This document shows, one piece after another, positions 1 to 9,320 of a DNA stretch of 64,000 nucleotides. Origin of the DNA: Mycobacterium sp. (GTDB taxonomy: Bacteria; Actinomycetota; Actinomycetes; Mycobacteriales; Mycobacteriaceae). The DNA is taken from contig JAOPWC010000130.1 in the NCBI GenBank assembly GCA_025965895.1, positions 21,130 through 85,129 on the forward strand, read 5' to 3'. The translations under genes and the position numbers were made by a program. How positions within the stretch are numbered: position 1 is the first letter of the stretch; each line of letters starts with the position of its first letter. A model generated the notes under the pieces. That model saw only the letters and a list, made by a program, of their open reading frames with translations. It was not told where the DNA came from and searched no databases.

Positions 1-1057
1 ACGTCGGGTAGACGGGCACCAGTTCCTTGACCGGATCCACACCCAGATAGGTGCGGGCGAACTCGGTGATGTCGGGAAGTTTCGCTTCGAGCACATCCTC
101 GCCGAGGTGGCGTACGTCGATGTAGACGTAGTCCTTGTGCGGCCCGGCGCCGCGGCCCTCCAACACCTCGCGCACCATCGCGCGGGCGACGATGTCGCGG
201 GGCGCCAGGTCGACGATCGTGGGCGCGTAGCGCTCCATGAAGCGCTCGCCTTCGCCGTTGAGCAGTCGGCCCCCCTCGCCGCGGACCGCCTCGGAGATCA
301 GGATGCCAAGTCCGGCAAGCCCTGTTGGGTGGAACTGGAAAAACTCCATGTCCTCCAACGGAAGCCCCTTACGGAACACGATGCCGATGCCGTCGCCGGT
401 CAGCGTGTGCGCGTTGGAGGTGGTCTTGTAGATCCGGCCGGATCCGCCGGTGCCGATGACGACGGCCTTGGCGTGAAAGATGTGGACATCTCCGGTGGCG
501 AACTCGTAGGCGATGACGCCGGTGGCCACCGGGCCGCTGGGCGTCTCGGTCAGCGCCAGGTCGAGTACGTAGAACTCGTTGAAGAACTTGACGTCGTGCT
601 TCACGCAGTTCTGATAGAGGGTCTGAAGGATCATGTGCCCGGTGCGGTCGGCGGCGTAACAGGCCCGGCGCACCGGCGCCTTGCCGTGGTCGCGGGTGTG
701 TCCGCCGAAGCGGCGCTGGTCGATCTTGCCTTCCGGGGTGCGGTTGAACGGCATTCCCATGTGCTCCAAGTCGAGCACCGCGTCGATGGCCTCCCGGCAC
801 ATGATCTCGACGGCGTCCTGGTCACACAGATAGTCGCCGCCCTTGACGGTGTCGAAGGTGTGCCACTCCCAGTTGTCGTCTTCGACGTTGGCCAGCGCCG
901 CACACATGCCACCCTGAGCGGCGCCGGTGTGACTTCTGGTGGGATAGAGCTTACTCAGCACCGCGGTCCGTGCGCGCGGGCCCGCCTCGACCGCGGCGCG
1001 CAACCCGGCGCCCCCGGCCCCGACGATCACCACGTCGTAGCGGTGTTCTTGAATCAT
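1..1057 (-). CDS. sdhA: succinate dehydrogenase flavoprotein subunit, truncated at window edge
   Basis: Minus-strand start MIQEHRYDVVIVGAGGAGLRAAVE (FAD-binding GxGxxG); followed upstream by sdhD and sdhC. Confidence 0.93.
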   Translation of the reverse strand, partial: MIQEHRYDVVIVGAGGAGLRAAVEAGPRARTAVLSKLYPTRSHTGAAQGGMCAALANVEDDNWEWHTFDTVKGGDYLCDQDAVEIMCREAIDAVLDLEHMGMPFNRTPEGKIDQRRFGGHTRDHGKAPVRRACYAADRTGHMILQTLYQNCVKHDVKFFNEFYVLDLALTETPSGPVATGVIAYEFATGDVHIFHAKAVVIGTGGSGRIYKTTSNAHTLTGDGIGIVFRKGLPLEDMEFFQFHPTGLAGLGILISEAVRGEGGRLLNGEGERFMERYAPTIVDLAPRDIVARAMVREVLEGRGAGPHKDYVYIDVRHLGEDVLEAKLPDITEFARTYLGVDPVKELVPVYPT

Positions 1058-1068
1058 CGTCTCGACCT

Positions 1069-1132
1069 CCTCAGCTGCTCTTCGCGCAAGCGCTCATCGG
1101 CCTCAGCTGCTCTTCGCGCAAGCGCTCATCGG
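1069..1132. repeat. exact 32-bp tandem duplication (cctcagctgctcttcgcgcaagcgctcatcgg x2)
   Basis: Units 1069-1100 and 1101-1132 identical; a third partial copy (tgctcttcgcg) at 1141-1151. Confidence 0.95.
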
Positions 1133-1157
1133 CCACAGTCTGCTCTTCGCGGCCCTG

Positions 1158-1640
1158 TCAAGAGATGTTCGGGTTGAAGGTCAACAGCACGTAGGTGCCG
1201 AGCACAATCGTGAAGGTCACCGCCAATGCCAACAGCGAGTTCAACCAGAAACGGGTGGAACCCTTGCGCGCGTAGTCCGCGATGATCGTGCGCATGCCGT
1301 TGGCACCGTGCAGCTGTGCCAACCACAGCAGCAGCAGGTCCCAGGTTTGCCAGAACGGCGACGCCCACCGCTGCGCGACGTAGTTGAAGTCGATGCGGTA
1401 TACCCCGTTGTCCCACATCAACATCACGAACAGGTGCCCCAGCGCGAGCAAGACCAGCACGATGCCGGAGAATCGCATGAACAGCCATGCGTACTTCTCG
1501 AAGTTGGGCATGCCGGACCGCCGCCGCGGCGAGCGTGGGTTGTCCAGCGAAGCGGGCCGGTCGTGGCTGCGCTGCAGCACCGGCGCGGGCCTGCCGCGCC
1601 GGCTGTCCGGGGGGACCGACGCCGGTACCGACGCGGTCAC
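1158..1640 (-). CDS. sdhD: succinate dehydrogenase membrane anchor subunit
   Basis: MPNFEKYAWLFMRFSGIVLVLLALGHLFVMLMWDNGVYRIDFNYVAQRW; GTG start overlaps the sdhC stop (GTGA). Confidence 0.88.
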   Translation of the reverse strand: MTASVPASVPPDSRRGRPAPVLQRSHDRPASLDNPRSPRRRSGMPNFEKYAWLFMRFSGIVLVLLALGHLFVMLMWDNGVYRIDFNYVAQRWASPFWQTWDLLLLWLAQLHGANGMRTIIADYARKGSTRFWLNSLLALAVTFTIVLGTYVLLTFNPNIS

Positions 1641-2062
1641 AGGAACCGCTCCGCCATGTGCACACCGAGCACGATCAGCGCGGGCACCATCACCGCGAGC
1701 CAGACCACGGCGACCACCCAGAGCATCACGCGTTGGTAGCGGGTGCCCTGCCACCAGAAGTCGATCAGGATGACCCGGATGCCGTTGAGGGCGTGGTAGA
1801 GCACCGCGGCCACCAGCCCGGCTTCCATCAGGCCGACGATGGGTGTCTTGTAGGTCGCGACAACTTCGTTGTAGGCCTGAGGGCTGACGCGGACCAGCGC
1901 CGTGTCAAGCACGTGGACGAACAGGAAGAAGAAGATGGCGGCACCGGTGATGCGGTGGAGCACCCACGACCACATGCCGGGATCGCCGCGGTACAACGTT
2001 TTGCGGGACGCGCGCGGCGCCGCAACCGCCGGCGTTCCCGTCGATGTCGACCTGGTCATCAT
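1637..2062 (-). CDS. sdhC: succinate dehydrogenase cytochrome b556 subunit
   Basis: LYRGDPGMWSWVLHRITGAAIFFFLFVHVLDTALVRVSPQAYNEVV; start chosen at MMTRSTSTG. Confidence 0.9.
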   Translation of the reverse strand: MMTRSTSTGTPAVAAPRASRKTLYRGDPGMWSWVLHRITGAAIFFFLFVHVLDTALVRVSPQAYNEVVATYKTPIVGLMEAGLVAAVLYHALNGIRVILIDFWWQGTRYQRVMLWVVAVVWLAVMVPALIVLGVHMAERFL

Positions 2063-2070
2063 TGTTGTTT

Positions 2071-2093
2071 GCTCTTCGCGCAAGCGCTCATCG
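2071..2093. repeat. third full-core copy of the sdh spacer repeat (gctcttcgcgcaagcgctcatcg)
   Basis: 23-bp exact match to the 1069-1132 units, immediately upstream of sdhC. Confidence 0.9.
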
Positions 2094-2271
2094 CGACCTC
2101 CAACACCGTCGGTGGACTGTCGGGTGGACTCTAAACCCACTCCTGTTCAGCAAACCACCACGGTGCAGCGGTCGCGACCAGCGCAACTGGTCATTTTCCC
2201 GACCTTTCGCCGCCCCGCGCTGATGACGGGAGACGCCCCCAACCCATTCAGATCGCGGAAAGACGGCCACG

Positions 2272-2673
2272 ATGAACCTTGACTTTGACTGGAACCTCTT
2301 GCGCGACAGGGCGGTTGCCGCTCGGGCAAACGCGTACGCGCCGTACTCGGGGTTTCCCGTCGGCGCCGCCGCACTCGTCGACGACCGGCGTATCGTGGCG
2401 GGCTGCAATGTGGAAAATGTCTCATATGGTCTTGGTCTCTGCGCCGAGTGCGCGGTGGTGTGCGCGTTGCACGCGACCGGGGGAGGCAGGCTCCTCGCCA
2501 TCAGCTGCGCCGGTGCCTCACCGGAGCCGTTGATGCCGTGCGGGCGCTGCCGCCAGGTGCTGCTCGAGCACGGCGGCCCCGAGTTGCTGGTGGACCACCG
2601 CGACGGTCCGCGCCCACTGAGCGAGTTGTTGCCCGAGCCGTTCGGCCCGGACGATCTGGAGCGCGGGCCGTGA
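2272..2673 (+). CDS. cdd: cytidine deaminase
   Basis: NAYAPYSGFPVGAA, CAECA, PCGRCRQ zinc-site motifs. Confidence 0.95.
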   Translation: MNLDFDWNLLRDRAVAARANAYAPYSGFPVGAAALVDDRRIVAGCNVENVSYGLGLCAECAVVCALHATGGGRLLAISCAGASPEPLMPCGRCRQVLLEHGGPELLVDHRDGPRPLSELLPEPFGPDDLERGP

Positions 2674-3983
2674 CAGCCAGACACCCGATGCGGCACGTCT
2701 TCGACGCGCCGTCGGTGATCAAGACCAAGCGCGACGGCGACGCGCTCTCGGGTCCGGCGATCGACTGGGTCGTCGACGCGTACACCAATGGCGACGTCGC
2801 CGACGAGCAGATGTCGGCGTTGCTGATGGCGATCTTTCTGCGCGGCATGGACCGCGACGAGATCGCGCACTGGACAGCGGCCATGGTCGCCTCCGGAGAC
2901 CGATTCGATCTCTCCGAATTGCGCCGCGCCGGAAACCCGCTCGTGACCGTCGACAAGCACTCGACCGGCGGTGTCGGCGACAAGATCACGCTCGCGCTGG
3001 TGCCGATCGTGATGGCGTGCGGCGCCACGGTGCCGCAGGCCGCCGGGCGCGGCCTCGGTCATACCGGGGGGACGCTCGACAAGCTGGAGTCCATCTCCGG
3101 ATTTACCGCCGAGCTGCCGAAATTGCGCATCCACCAACAACTTTCCGAGATCGGCGGCGCCATGTTCGCCGCGGGCCAGCTGGCACCCGCCGACCGGAAG
3201 ATCTACGCGCTTCGCGACGTGACCGGCACGGTCGAATCACTGCCGCTGATCGCCAGTTCGGTGATGAGCAAGAAGATCGCCGAGGGCACGGCGGCGCTGG
3301 TGCTCGACGTCAAAGTCGGATCAGGCGCGTTCATGAAAGGTTTGGCCGAGGCCCGTGAGCTCGCCCACACCATGGTCGACCTCGGCGCGGCCAACGGCCT
3401 GGCCACCCGTGCGTTGCTGACCGACATGAACCGGCCTCTGGGCGCGACAGTCGGCAATTCCGTCGAGGTCGCCGAGTCGCTGGACGTGCTCGCCGGCGGA
3501 GGGCCGGCCGACGTGGTGGAACTGACGCTGCGCCTGGCCGCCGAGATGCTCGAGGTCGCCGGTCTCGATGGCCGCGACCCGGCTGACACGTTGCGCGACG
3601 GGTCGGCGATGGACGCGTTCCGCGAGCTCGTCACCGCACAGGGTGGCGATCTGTCCGCACCGCTGCCCCTGGGGGCCCACTCCGAGACCGTGGTCGCCGG
3701 GCGCGGCGGCACAATAGGGGACATCGACGCGATGGCAGTGGGTCTTGCGGCGTGGCGGCTTGGTGCCGGCCGGGCACGCCAGGGCGAACGCGTGCAGCAC
3801 GGGGCCGGCGTCCGGATCCACCGCCGCCCCGGTGACCCGGTGGCCGCAGGCGACGTCGTGTTCACGCTTTACACCGACACCGCCGACCGCATTCCGGCCG
3901 CGATGGCCACTCTCGAGTCCGGCTGGAGCATCGGCGAGCCCCCGGGGCGCACTGCGCTGGTCATCGATCGGATCGTCGCGTGA
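2670..3983 (+). CDS. deoA: thymidine phosphorylase
   Basis: [50 protein letters not shown] start overlapping cdd stop. Confidence 0.95.
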   Translation: MTARHPMRHVFDAPSVIKTKRDGDALSGPAIDWVVDAYTNGDVADEQMSALLMAIFLRGMDRDEIAHWTAAMVASGDRFDLSELRRAGNPLVTVDKHSTGGVGDKITLALVPIVMACGATVPQAAGRGLGHTGGTLDKLESISGFTAELPKLRIHQQLSEIGGAMFAAGQLAPADRKIYALRDVTGTVESLPLIASSVMSKKIAEGTAALVLDVKVGSGAFMKGLAEARELAHTMVDLGAANGLATRALLTDMNRPLGATVGNSVEVAESLDVLAGGGPADVVELTLRLAAEMLEVAGLDGRDPADTLRDGSAMDAFRELVTAQGGDLSAPLPLGAHSETVVAGRGGTIGDIDAMAVGLAAWRLGAGRARQGERVQHGAGVRIHRRPGDPVAAGDVVFTLYTDTADRIPAAMATLESGWSIGEPPGRTALVIDRIVA

Positions 3984-5068
3984 CCGCACCGCTGACCCTG
4001 GACATGATCGGACAGGCACCCAAGGCGTTGCTTCACGACCACCTCGACGGGGGTCTGCGCCCGGCCACCGTGCTGGGACTGGCCGAACAGGGCGGCTACG
4101 ACAACCTGCCCGCGACCGATGCCGACGCGCTGGCCGGCTGGTTCCGCACCGCCGCGCACAGTGGCTCACTGGAGCGCTACTTGGAGCCGTTCGCGCACAC
4201 GGTGGGGGTCATGCAGACCGCGCCGGCCCTGTACCGGGTGGCCTACGAATGCGTCGAAGACCTGGCGGCTGACAACGTGGTCTACGCCGAGGTGCGCTTC
4301 GCCCCGGAGTTGCACATCGACCAGGGACTGTCGCTGGACGAAGTGGTCGACGCGGTGCTCGCGGGGTTCGCCGACGGCGAGAAGGCGGCAAGCAGCGAGG
4401 GCCGCACCATCACGGTGCGGTGCCTGGTGACCGCGATGCGCCACGCGGCGCGTTCGCAGGAGATCGCCGAGTTGGCGATCCGGTACCGCGACCAGGGTGT
4501 GGTGGGCTTCGACATCGCGGGCGCCGAGGCCGGTAACCCGCCGACGCGCCACCTCGACGCGTTCGAGTACATGCGGGACAACAACGGCCGCTTCACAATT
4601 CACGCCGGGGAGGCGTTCGGCCTTCCGTCCATCCACGACGCGATCGCCTTCTGTGGCGCCGACCGGCTCGGCCATGGCGTGCGCATTGTCGACGACATCG
4701 AGGAGCGACCGGGCGGCAGCTACCGGCTCGGACGGCTGGCGTCGCTGCTGCGGGACAAGCGCATCCCGCTGGAGCTGTGCCCGAGTTCCAACGTTCAGAC
4801 CGGAGCGGTGCGCAGCATCGCTGAGCACCCGTTCGACCTGCTGGCCAGGCTGCGGTTCCGGGTCACGGTCAATACCGACAACCGGTTGATGAGCGACACC
4901 ACGATGAGCAAGGAGATGCTGCGTCTGGTCGAGGCGTTCGGCTACGGCTGGAGTGACCTCGCGCGCTTCACGATCAACGCGATGAAGTCGGCGTTCATCC
5001 CGTTCGACGAGCGGCTCGCGTTGATCGACGAGGTGATCAAGCCGCGCTTCGCGGTCCTCATCGGCTAA
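3980..5068 (+). CDS. add: adenosine deaminase
   Basis: [42 protein letters not shown]. Confidence 0.95.
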   Translation: MTAPLTLDMIGQAPKALLHDHLDGGLRPATVLGLAEQGGYDNLPATDADALAGWFRTAAHSGSLERYLEPFAHTVGVMQTAPALYRVAYECVEDLAADNVVYAEVRFAPELHIDQGLSLDEVVDAVLAGFADGEKAASSEGRTITVRCLVTAMRHAARSQEIAELAIRYRDQGVVGFDIAGAEAGNPPTRHLDAFEYMRDNNGRFTIHAGEAFGLPSIHDAIAFCGADRLGHGVRIVDDIEERPGGSYRLGRLASLLRDKRIPLELCPSSNVQTGAVRSIAEHPFDLLARLRFRVTVNTDNRLMSDTTMSKEMLRLVEAFGYGWSDLARFTINAMKSAFIPFDERLALIDEVIKPRFAVLIG

Positions 5069-5886
5069 CCGGTGAGCACCGCGGTCAGCCGGTCGGCGAA
5101 CTCCCGTGGCGCGCTCAGGAAGCCTCCGTGGTCGCCGGGGAACAGGGCGGGCGCGGAGCCGAGCAACTCGGCCAGCGCCGTCGAGGTCGCATGTGTCACC
5201 AGGTGGCCGGAATCGGCGCCGATGCCGACGAGGACCCGGGTCGGACCGTTTTTCAACGCGGCGATGTCGGGGACGTAGTGCGCGCTGGGCCGCAGCTCGT
5301 GATCGAAGAAGCGGGCGCCGTTTCTCAGCTCCTCCTCGGTGGGCTCACCGGCCGGGGCCGGCGCGCCATCGCCGCCGACGTCGAATCCGGCGTTCGCCAT
5401 GAACTTCATCCACGCCGCCGCGACCCCGTGCCGATGGAACGTCTCGACCACGTCGTCGGTTTTGGCCCGCTGCTCGGCCGCATCCGGCAGCAGCTCCAGC
5501 AGGGGCGGCTCGTGGGCGACGAGCGTGCGGATCCGGCCCGGATAGCGTGCCGCGAGCGCCAGCCCGGTCACCGCACCGCCGCTGGAACCGAACACGTCGG
5601 CGGTGTCGGCGCCCACCGCGTCCAGCAGCGCGATGACGTCGTCGGCCCGCAGCTCGGGTGTGGAGTCCTGTGACGGGTCGTCCACCCGGCTGCCGGAGAT
5701 CCCGCGCGGGTCGTACGTGATGACGGTGTGCCGCTCTGCCAGGGCGTCGGCCAGCGAGGAGAACTCGCCGGCCGCCATCGGCGATCCGATGACTGCCAGC
5801 GTGGGGCCGGCGCCGCGGACCTCGTAGTACAACCGCGCCCCGGGCACGGTCAGGGTCTGGGTGCTGCGGTGTGTGGTGTGAGTCAT
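5065..5886 (-). CDS. alpha/beta hydrolase
   Basis: [21 protein letters not shown] (GxSxG), C-terminal HGGF. Confidence 0.85.
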   Translation of the reverse strand: MTHTTHRSTQTLTVPGARLYYEVRGAGPTLAVIGSPMAAGEFSSLADALAERHTVITYDPRGISGSRVDDPSQDSTPELRADDVIALLDAVGADTADVFGSSGGAVTGLALAARYPGRIRTLVAHEPPLLELLPDAAEQRAKTDDVVETFHRHGVAAAWMKFMANAGFDVGGDGAPAPAGEPTEEELRNGARFFDHELRPSAHYVPDIAALKNGPTRVLVGIGADSGHLVTHATSTALAELLGSAPALFPGDHGGFLSAPREFADRLTAVLTG

Positions 5887-5951
5887 GTCGGTACAGACTG
5901 CCGTCTCGGGCACATCTCATCGCGACTCGCCGACGTGATCACCGGTAGGCC

Positions 5952-7265
5952 CTACTCGGGGCGCAGCCGCGACTCCACAAACGTCTCCAGTCGCTCCCAC
6001 TGCGCGACCGCGTCGGCGTAGGGCGCCGCAGGCTTGCGGGACGTGCCCGGGTCGAGCACATAGGCCACCAGCTTGCCGAGCGGGGTGTCGCCCTCCAACG
6101 TGTCGTCGACGAGATTTTCTTCGGCGTACACACCGGCGTCCCTGAGCAGTTCGACAGCCAGTTCGAGCTGTTCGCGGTCCAGCGCCTCGGGCCCGTCGCC
6201 GATGTCGTCGGCCAGCCCGGTCAGCACGTAGACGTTGTCCTCGGTGATATCGACCCGCAGCGAGCCGTCGGTGGCGGCTGTGCGGATGTCGTCGTAGGTG
6301 GCGAGCCCGGAGAGGTCGTGGTCATGCTCGTCGGCCAGGTAGCGCGCCAGCGCGCGCTCGGAGTTGAACACACTGATCCTGCCGTTGCGGCCCAGGAACA
6401 CCGGCTCATCGTCGAGATAGCAGCGCAATGTGTAGAAGGTGCCCGCGCCGGTGATCATCCGGATCGGATCGATGCCGACCTTCATCCAGAAGTCGTCGTC
6501 GCCGCCGAGGACGAGGTTGTCGTCGTGGCTGACGGTCTCCTCGTGCTCGTGTTCTGTGGTGTCGACATCGTCGGTGTCCGCGGTCTCGGCCTCGTTGTCG
6601 ACGTCCTCGTCGACATCGACATCCTCGACATCCTCGACCTCGTCGACATCGTCGAGCTCGTTCTCCGGTGCGGCGAGCAATTCAGCCTCTGCCTGCTTGG
6701 CGGCGTCGCTGTCCACCTTCGGTATCGAGATGATCCCCTCGATGGCGTCGACCACTTTGTCCCAGCCCTTGTCGACGGTCGCGCCGATCTCATGCCAGCG
6801 CCGCAAGCCCGCCTTGTCGGAGAAGTTCTCGACCCCACCCGACAGCGACGACAGCACCGGATTGCCGTTGAAGAACTTGGTGACTGCGGGCAGTTCGCAG
6901 ACCGACCCGATCGCCGAGACGATCGCCATCGTGCCCTGCAGCTCCTCGACGGATTCCTGTCTCGGCTTCTCCGCGAGCAGCTCGTAGACCTTGATCAGGT
7001 CGAACCGCTTGTCCTCGTCAGGGTCAAGCTCGTGGGCCGACAGCGCGGTCAGGGTCTTCCAGGACGGGTGGTCGGCAAGGTCGTTGTCGCTGTCGCCGCG
7101 GACGAAAGCGACCAGGTCAGGAACGGATTCGAATGCATACAGGTCCTCGTCCTTGCCGAGGAACGCCTCCCACTCGTCACCGGCATCGCGCCAGCGTGGG
7201 GCCCACAGCGTGAACACGTCGCGTTCGTCCAATGCCAGCCCGATGGGCACGATGTCAACAGCCAC
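5952..7265 (-). CDS. conserved mycobacterial protein (Rv3311-like by position) with highly acidic D/E/V-rich tract
   Basis: Long ORF; ENELDDVDEVEDVEDVDVDEDVDNEAETADTDDVDTTEHEHEE central tract; gene order as in M. tuberculosis. Confidence 0.75.
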   Translation of the reverse strand: MAVDIVPIGLALDERDVFTLWAPRWRDAGDEWEAFLGKDEDLYAFESVPDLVAFVRGDSDNDLADHPSWKTLTALSAHELDPDEDKRFDLIKVYELLAEKPRQESVEELQGTMAIVSAIGSVCELPAVTKFFNGNPVLSSLSGGVENFSDKAGLRRWHEIGATVDKGWDKVVDAIEGIISIPKVDSDAAKQAEAELLAAPENELDDVDEVEDVEDVDVDEDVDNEAETADTDDVDTTEHEHEETVSHDDNLVLGGDDDFWMKVGIDPIRMITGAGTFYTLRCYLDDEPVFLGRNGRISVFNSERALARYLADEHDHDLSGLATYDDIRTAATDGSLRVDITEDNVYVLTGLADDIGDGPEALDREQLELAVELLRDAGVYAEENLVDDTLEGDTPLGKLVAYVLDPGTSRKPAAPYADAVAQWERLETFVESRLRPE

Positions 7266-7393
7266 GCGGCACAGCTTAGCCAGCACTGTCGGCGCAGCAC
7301 CGACTGCCGCTGCTGAGCGGCTGCGCATGCCGGCTCCGCAGCGGGAGAGCTCTGCCGCCACGCCACGCCGCCGCGTCGGCACCGTGTCGTCGA

Positions 7394-7411
7394 ATTGTCA
7401 TTCGCGACAAT
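7394..7411. promoter_or_regulatory. candidate operator: ATTGTC-N6-GACAAT inverted repeat
   Basis: Perfect 6-bp arms in the divergent spacer upstream of the hemophore-like gene. Confidence 0.4.
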
Positions 7412-7481
7412 ATAGTTCTCGGGTGTGGTTAGCTGACCGTGTCGATAGCCGTCCCGAGACTGGGATGAAGGGAGCTCATGC

Positions 7482-7865
7482 ATGTTGCTGTCAGGCGTTG
7501 GCATCCGGCGGGCACTGCTGGGAGCGATCGGTACCGGGGCGATGGTCGGTGCCACTCTGTTCGGTGGGCCCTCATGGGCGTTTGCTCAGCCCACGCCCAT
7601 ACCGCCACCTCTTCCGCCTGCGGCACCGCAGCCCGGGTGCACGGCCGGCGACCTGGCCACGGTGTCGGGCACTGTCGGGACGGCGATGGGGGACTACCTG
7701 TTCAGCCACCCGGACGTCAACAACTTCTTCACCGGTCTTCGTGGGCTGCCGAACGATGAGATTCGCGGCGACGTCCAGAACTACCTCAACGCCAACCCCC
7801 AGGTCGAGTCCGACATCAACGGGATCCGCCAACCCCTCACCGACCTGAGGAACCGCTGTCAGTAG
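7482..7865 (+). CDS. secreted hemophore-related (MHB/Rv0203-like) protein
   Basis: Signal peptide, then CTAGDLATVSGTV..YLFSHPDVNNFFTGLRGLPNDEIRGDVQNYLNANPQV..DINGIRQPLTDLRNRC. Confidence 0.8.
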   Translation: MLLSGVGIRRALLGAIGTGAMVGATLFGGPSWAFAQPTPIPPPLPPAAPQPGCTAGDLATVSGTVGTAMGDYLFSHPDVNNFFTGLRGLPNDEIRGDVQNYLNANPQVESDINGIRQPLTDLRNRCQ

Positions 7866-7867
7866 CC

Positions 7868-7906
7868 AGATCAGTCACTGCAGATCAGTCACTGCAGATC
7901 AGTCAC
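7868..7906. repeat. 14-bp tandem repeat (agatcagtcactgc) x2.8
   Basis: 7868-7881, 7882-7895 identical, 7896-7906 partial. Confidence 0.93.
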
Positions 7907-7927
7907 CTTGCTGAGGAGACAAGCACG

Positions 7928-8224
7928 ATGAGTCATTGGACACGGTCATGGACCGTCACGGCGGCGACAGTCTTGACGCTCGCGGCCGTTCCCGGGGCGA
8001 TAGTCACGATTCAGCTGCCCGGCGTCGCCAGGGCCGACGTATGTGCCAGTGCCGGCCGACGGGTATCCGTGAGTGGCTGCGCGAACATCGCCGACGCAGT
8101 TGCGCCCTACGTTCCGCCGCCGGCGTACTACGCGCCCATGCCGTACGACCCACCGCCGCCGCCGAACGTCAGCGGGTGTGTCAGCTACAACGGCCGGTGG
8201 GTCAGCGCCGGCGGGTGCAACTAG
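7928..8224 (+). CDS. small secreted proline-rich protein with duplicated Cys motif
   Basis: Signal peptide ([17 protein letters not shown]), [49 protein letters not shown]. Confidence 0.75.
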   Translation: MSHWTRSWTVTAATVLTLAAVPGAIVTIQLPGVARADVCASAGRRVSVSGCANIADAVAPYVPPPAYYAPMPYDPPPPPNVSGCVSYNGRWVSAGGCN

Positions 8225-8234
8225 GTTTTCGGCC

Positions 8235-8858
8235 ATGGATGTCCGCGTCGTCGACCACCCTCTCGCCGCGGCGCGGCTCACCACGCTGCGCGACGAGCGC
8301 ACCCAGAACGCGGCTTTCCGCGCAGCGCTGCGCGACCTGACCCTGATGCTCGTCTACGAAGCGACCCGCGACGCGCCGACCGACCCGGTGGCCGTGCGCA
8401 CGCCGCTGGCCGACACCACCGGCTGCCGGCTCGCCAACCCGCCGCTGCTCGTCCCGGTCCTGCGGGCCGGCCTCGGGATGGTCGACCAGGCACACGCCCT
8501 GATTCCCGAGGCCAGGGTCGGCTTCGTCGGCGTGGCGCGCGACGAGAAGACCCATCTGCCGACGCCATATCTCGAGTCGCTGCCCGACGACTTGAGCACC
8601 CAGCCGGTGATGGTGCTGGACCCGATGGTGGCCACGGGCGGCTCGATGGCCCACACCGTCGGGCTGCTGCAATCACGCAACGCCATGGATATCACCGCCA
8701 TCTGCGTGGTGGTCGCACCCGAGGGCATCGCGACGCTGGAGAACGTGGCGCCGGACATGCGGCTGTTCACCGCCACCATCGACGAGCGGCTTAACGACAT
8801 CGCTTACATAGTCCCCGGGCTGGGGGACGCGGGGGATCGGCAGTTCGGACCGCGCTAA
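8235..8858 (+). CDS. upp: uracil phosphoribosyltransferase
   Basis: [39 protein letters not shown]-binding motif. Confidence 0.96.
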   Translation: MDVRVVDHPLAAARLTTLRDERTQNAAFRAALRDLTLMLVYEATRDAPTDPVAVRTPLADTTGCRLANPPLLVPVLRAGLGMVDQAHALIPEARVGFVGVARDEKTHLPTPYLESLPDDLSTQPVMVLDPMVATGGSMAHTVGLLQSRNAMDITAICVVVAPEGIATLENVAPDMRLFTATIDERLNDIAYIVPGLGDAGDRQFGPR

Positions 8859-8906
8859 ATGTCGGCCGTCATGCATAGCGGCGGCCCCACTGGGTACGTC
8901 GCGAAT

Positions 8907-9311
8907 ATGACCAAACACCAACAAGACCAGGACTCCGGCGGCGGCATCCGCACGGGTCCGGAATCATCAAAGTCGCTGCAGTACGCGCAGGAGATCCGTT
9001 CCCCGGACGACAAGCCGGAGAAGCCGGGCCAGACCCTGGTGACCACCAACCACGACGTGATCCGCCAGTGGGCGGAGAAACGAAACGCGCAACCCGCGAC
9101 GGTCCCGGGGACCGAGCACGACGGCCATCTCGGTGTGCTGACCTTCGACTTCCCGGGCTACGGAGGCGAAAACCTGCGCCACGTGAGTTGGGACGAATGG
9201 TTCGAGACCTTTGATGCCCGCCACCTCAACTTCGTCTATCAGGAGTCCAAGGCGGATGGCACGCCCAGCAACTTCTTCCATCTTGAGAACCCCGACCGCG
9301 AGGACGGCTGA
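8907..9311 (+). CDS. conserved actinobacterial small protein of unknown function
   Basis: MTKHQQDQDSGGGIRTGPESSKSLQYAQEIRSPDDKPEKPGQTLVTTNHDVIRQWAE. Confidence 0.7.
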   Translation: MTKHQQDQDSGGGIRTGPESSKSLQYAQEIRSPDDKPEKPGQTLVTTNHDVIRQWAEKRNAQPATVPGTEHDGHLGVLTFDFPGYGGENLRHVSWDEWFETFDARHLNFVYQESKADGTPSNFFHLENPDREDG

Positions 9312-9320
9312 GCAACTCCC

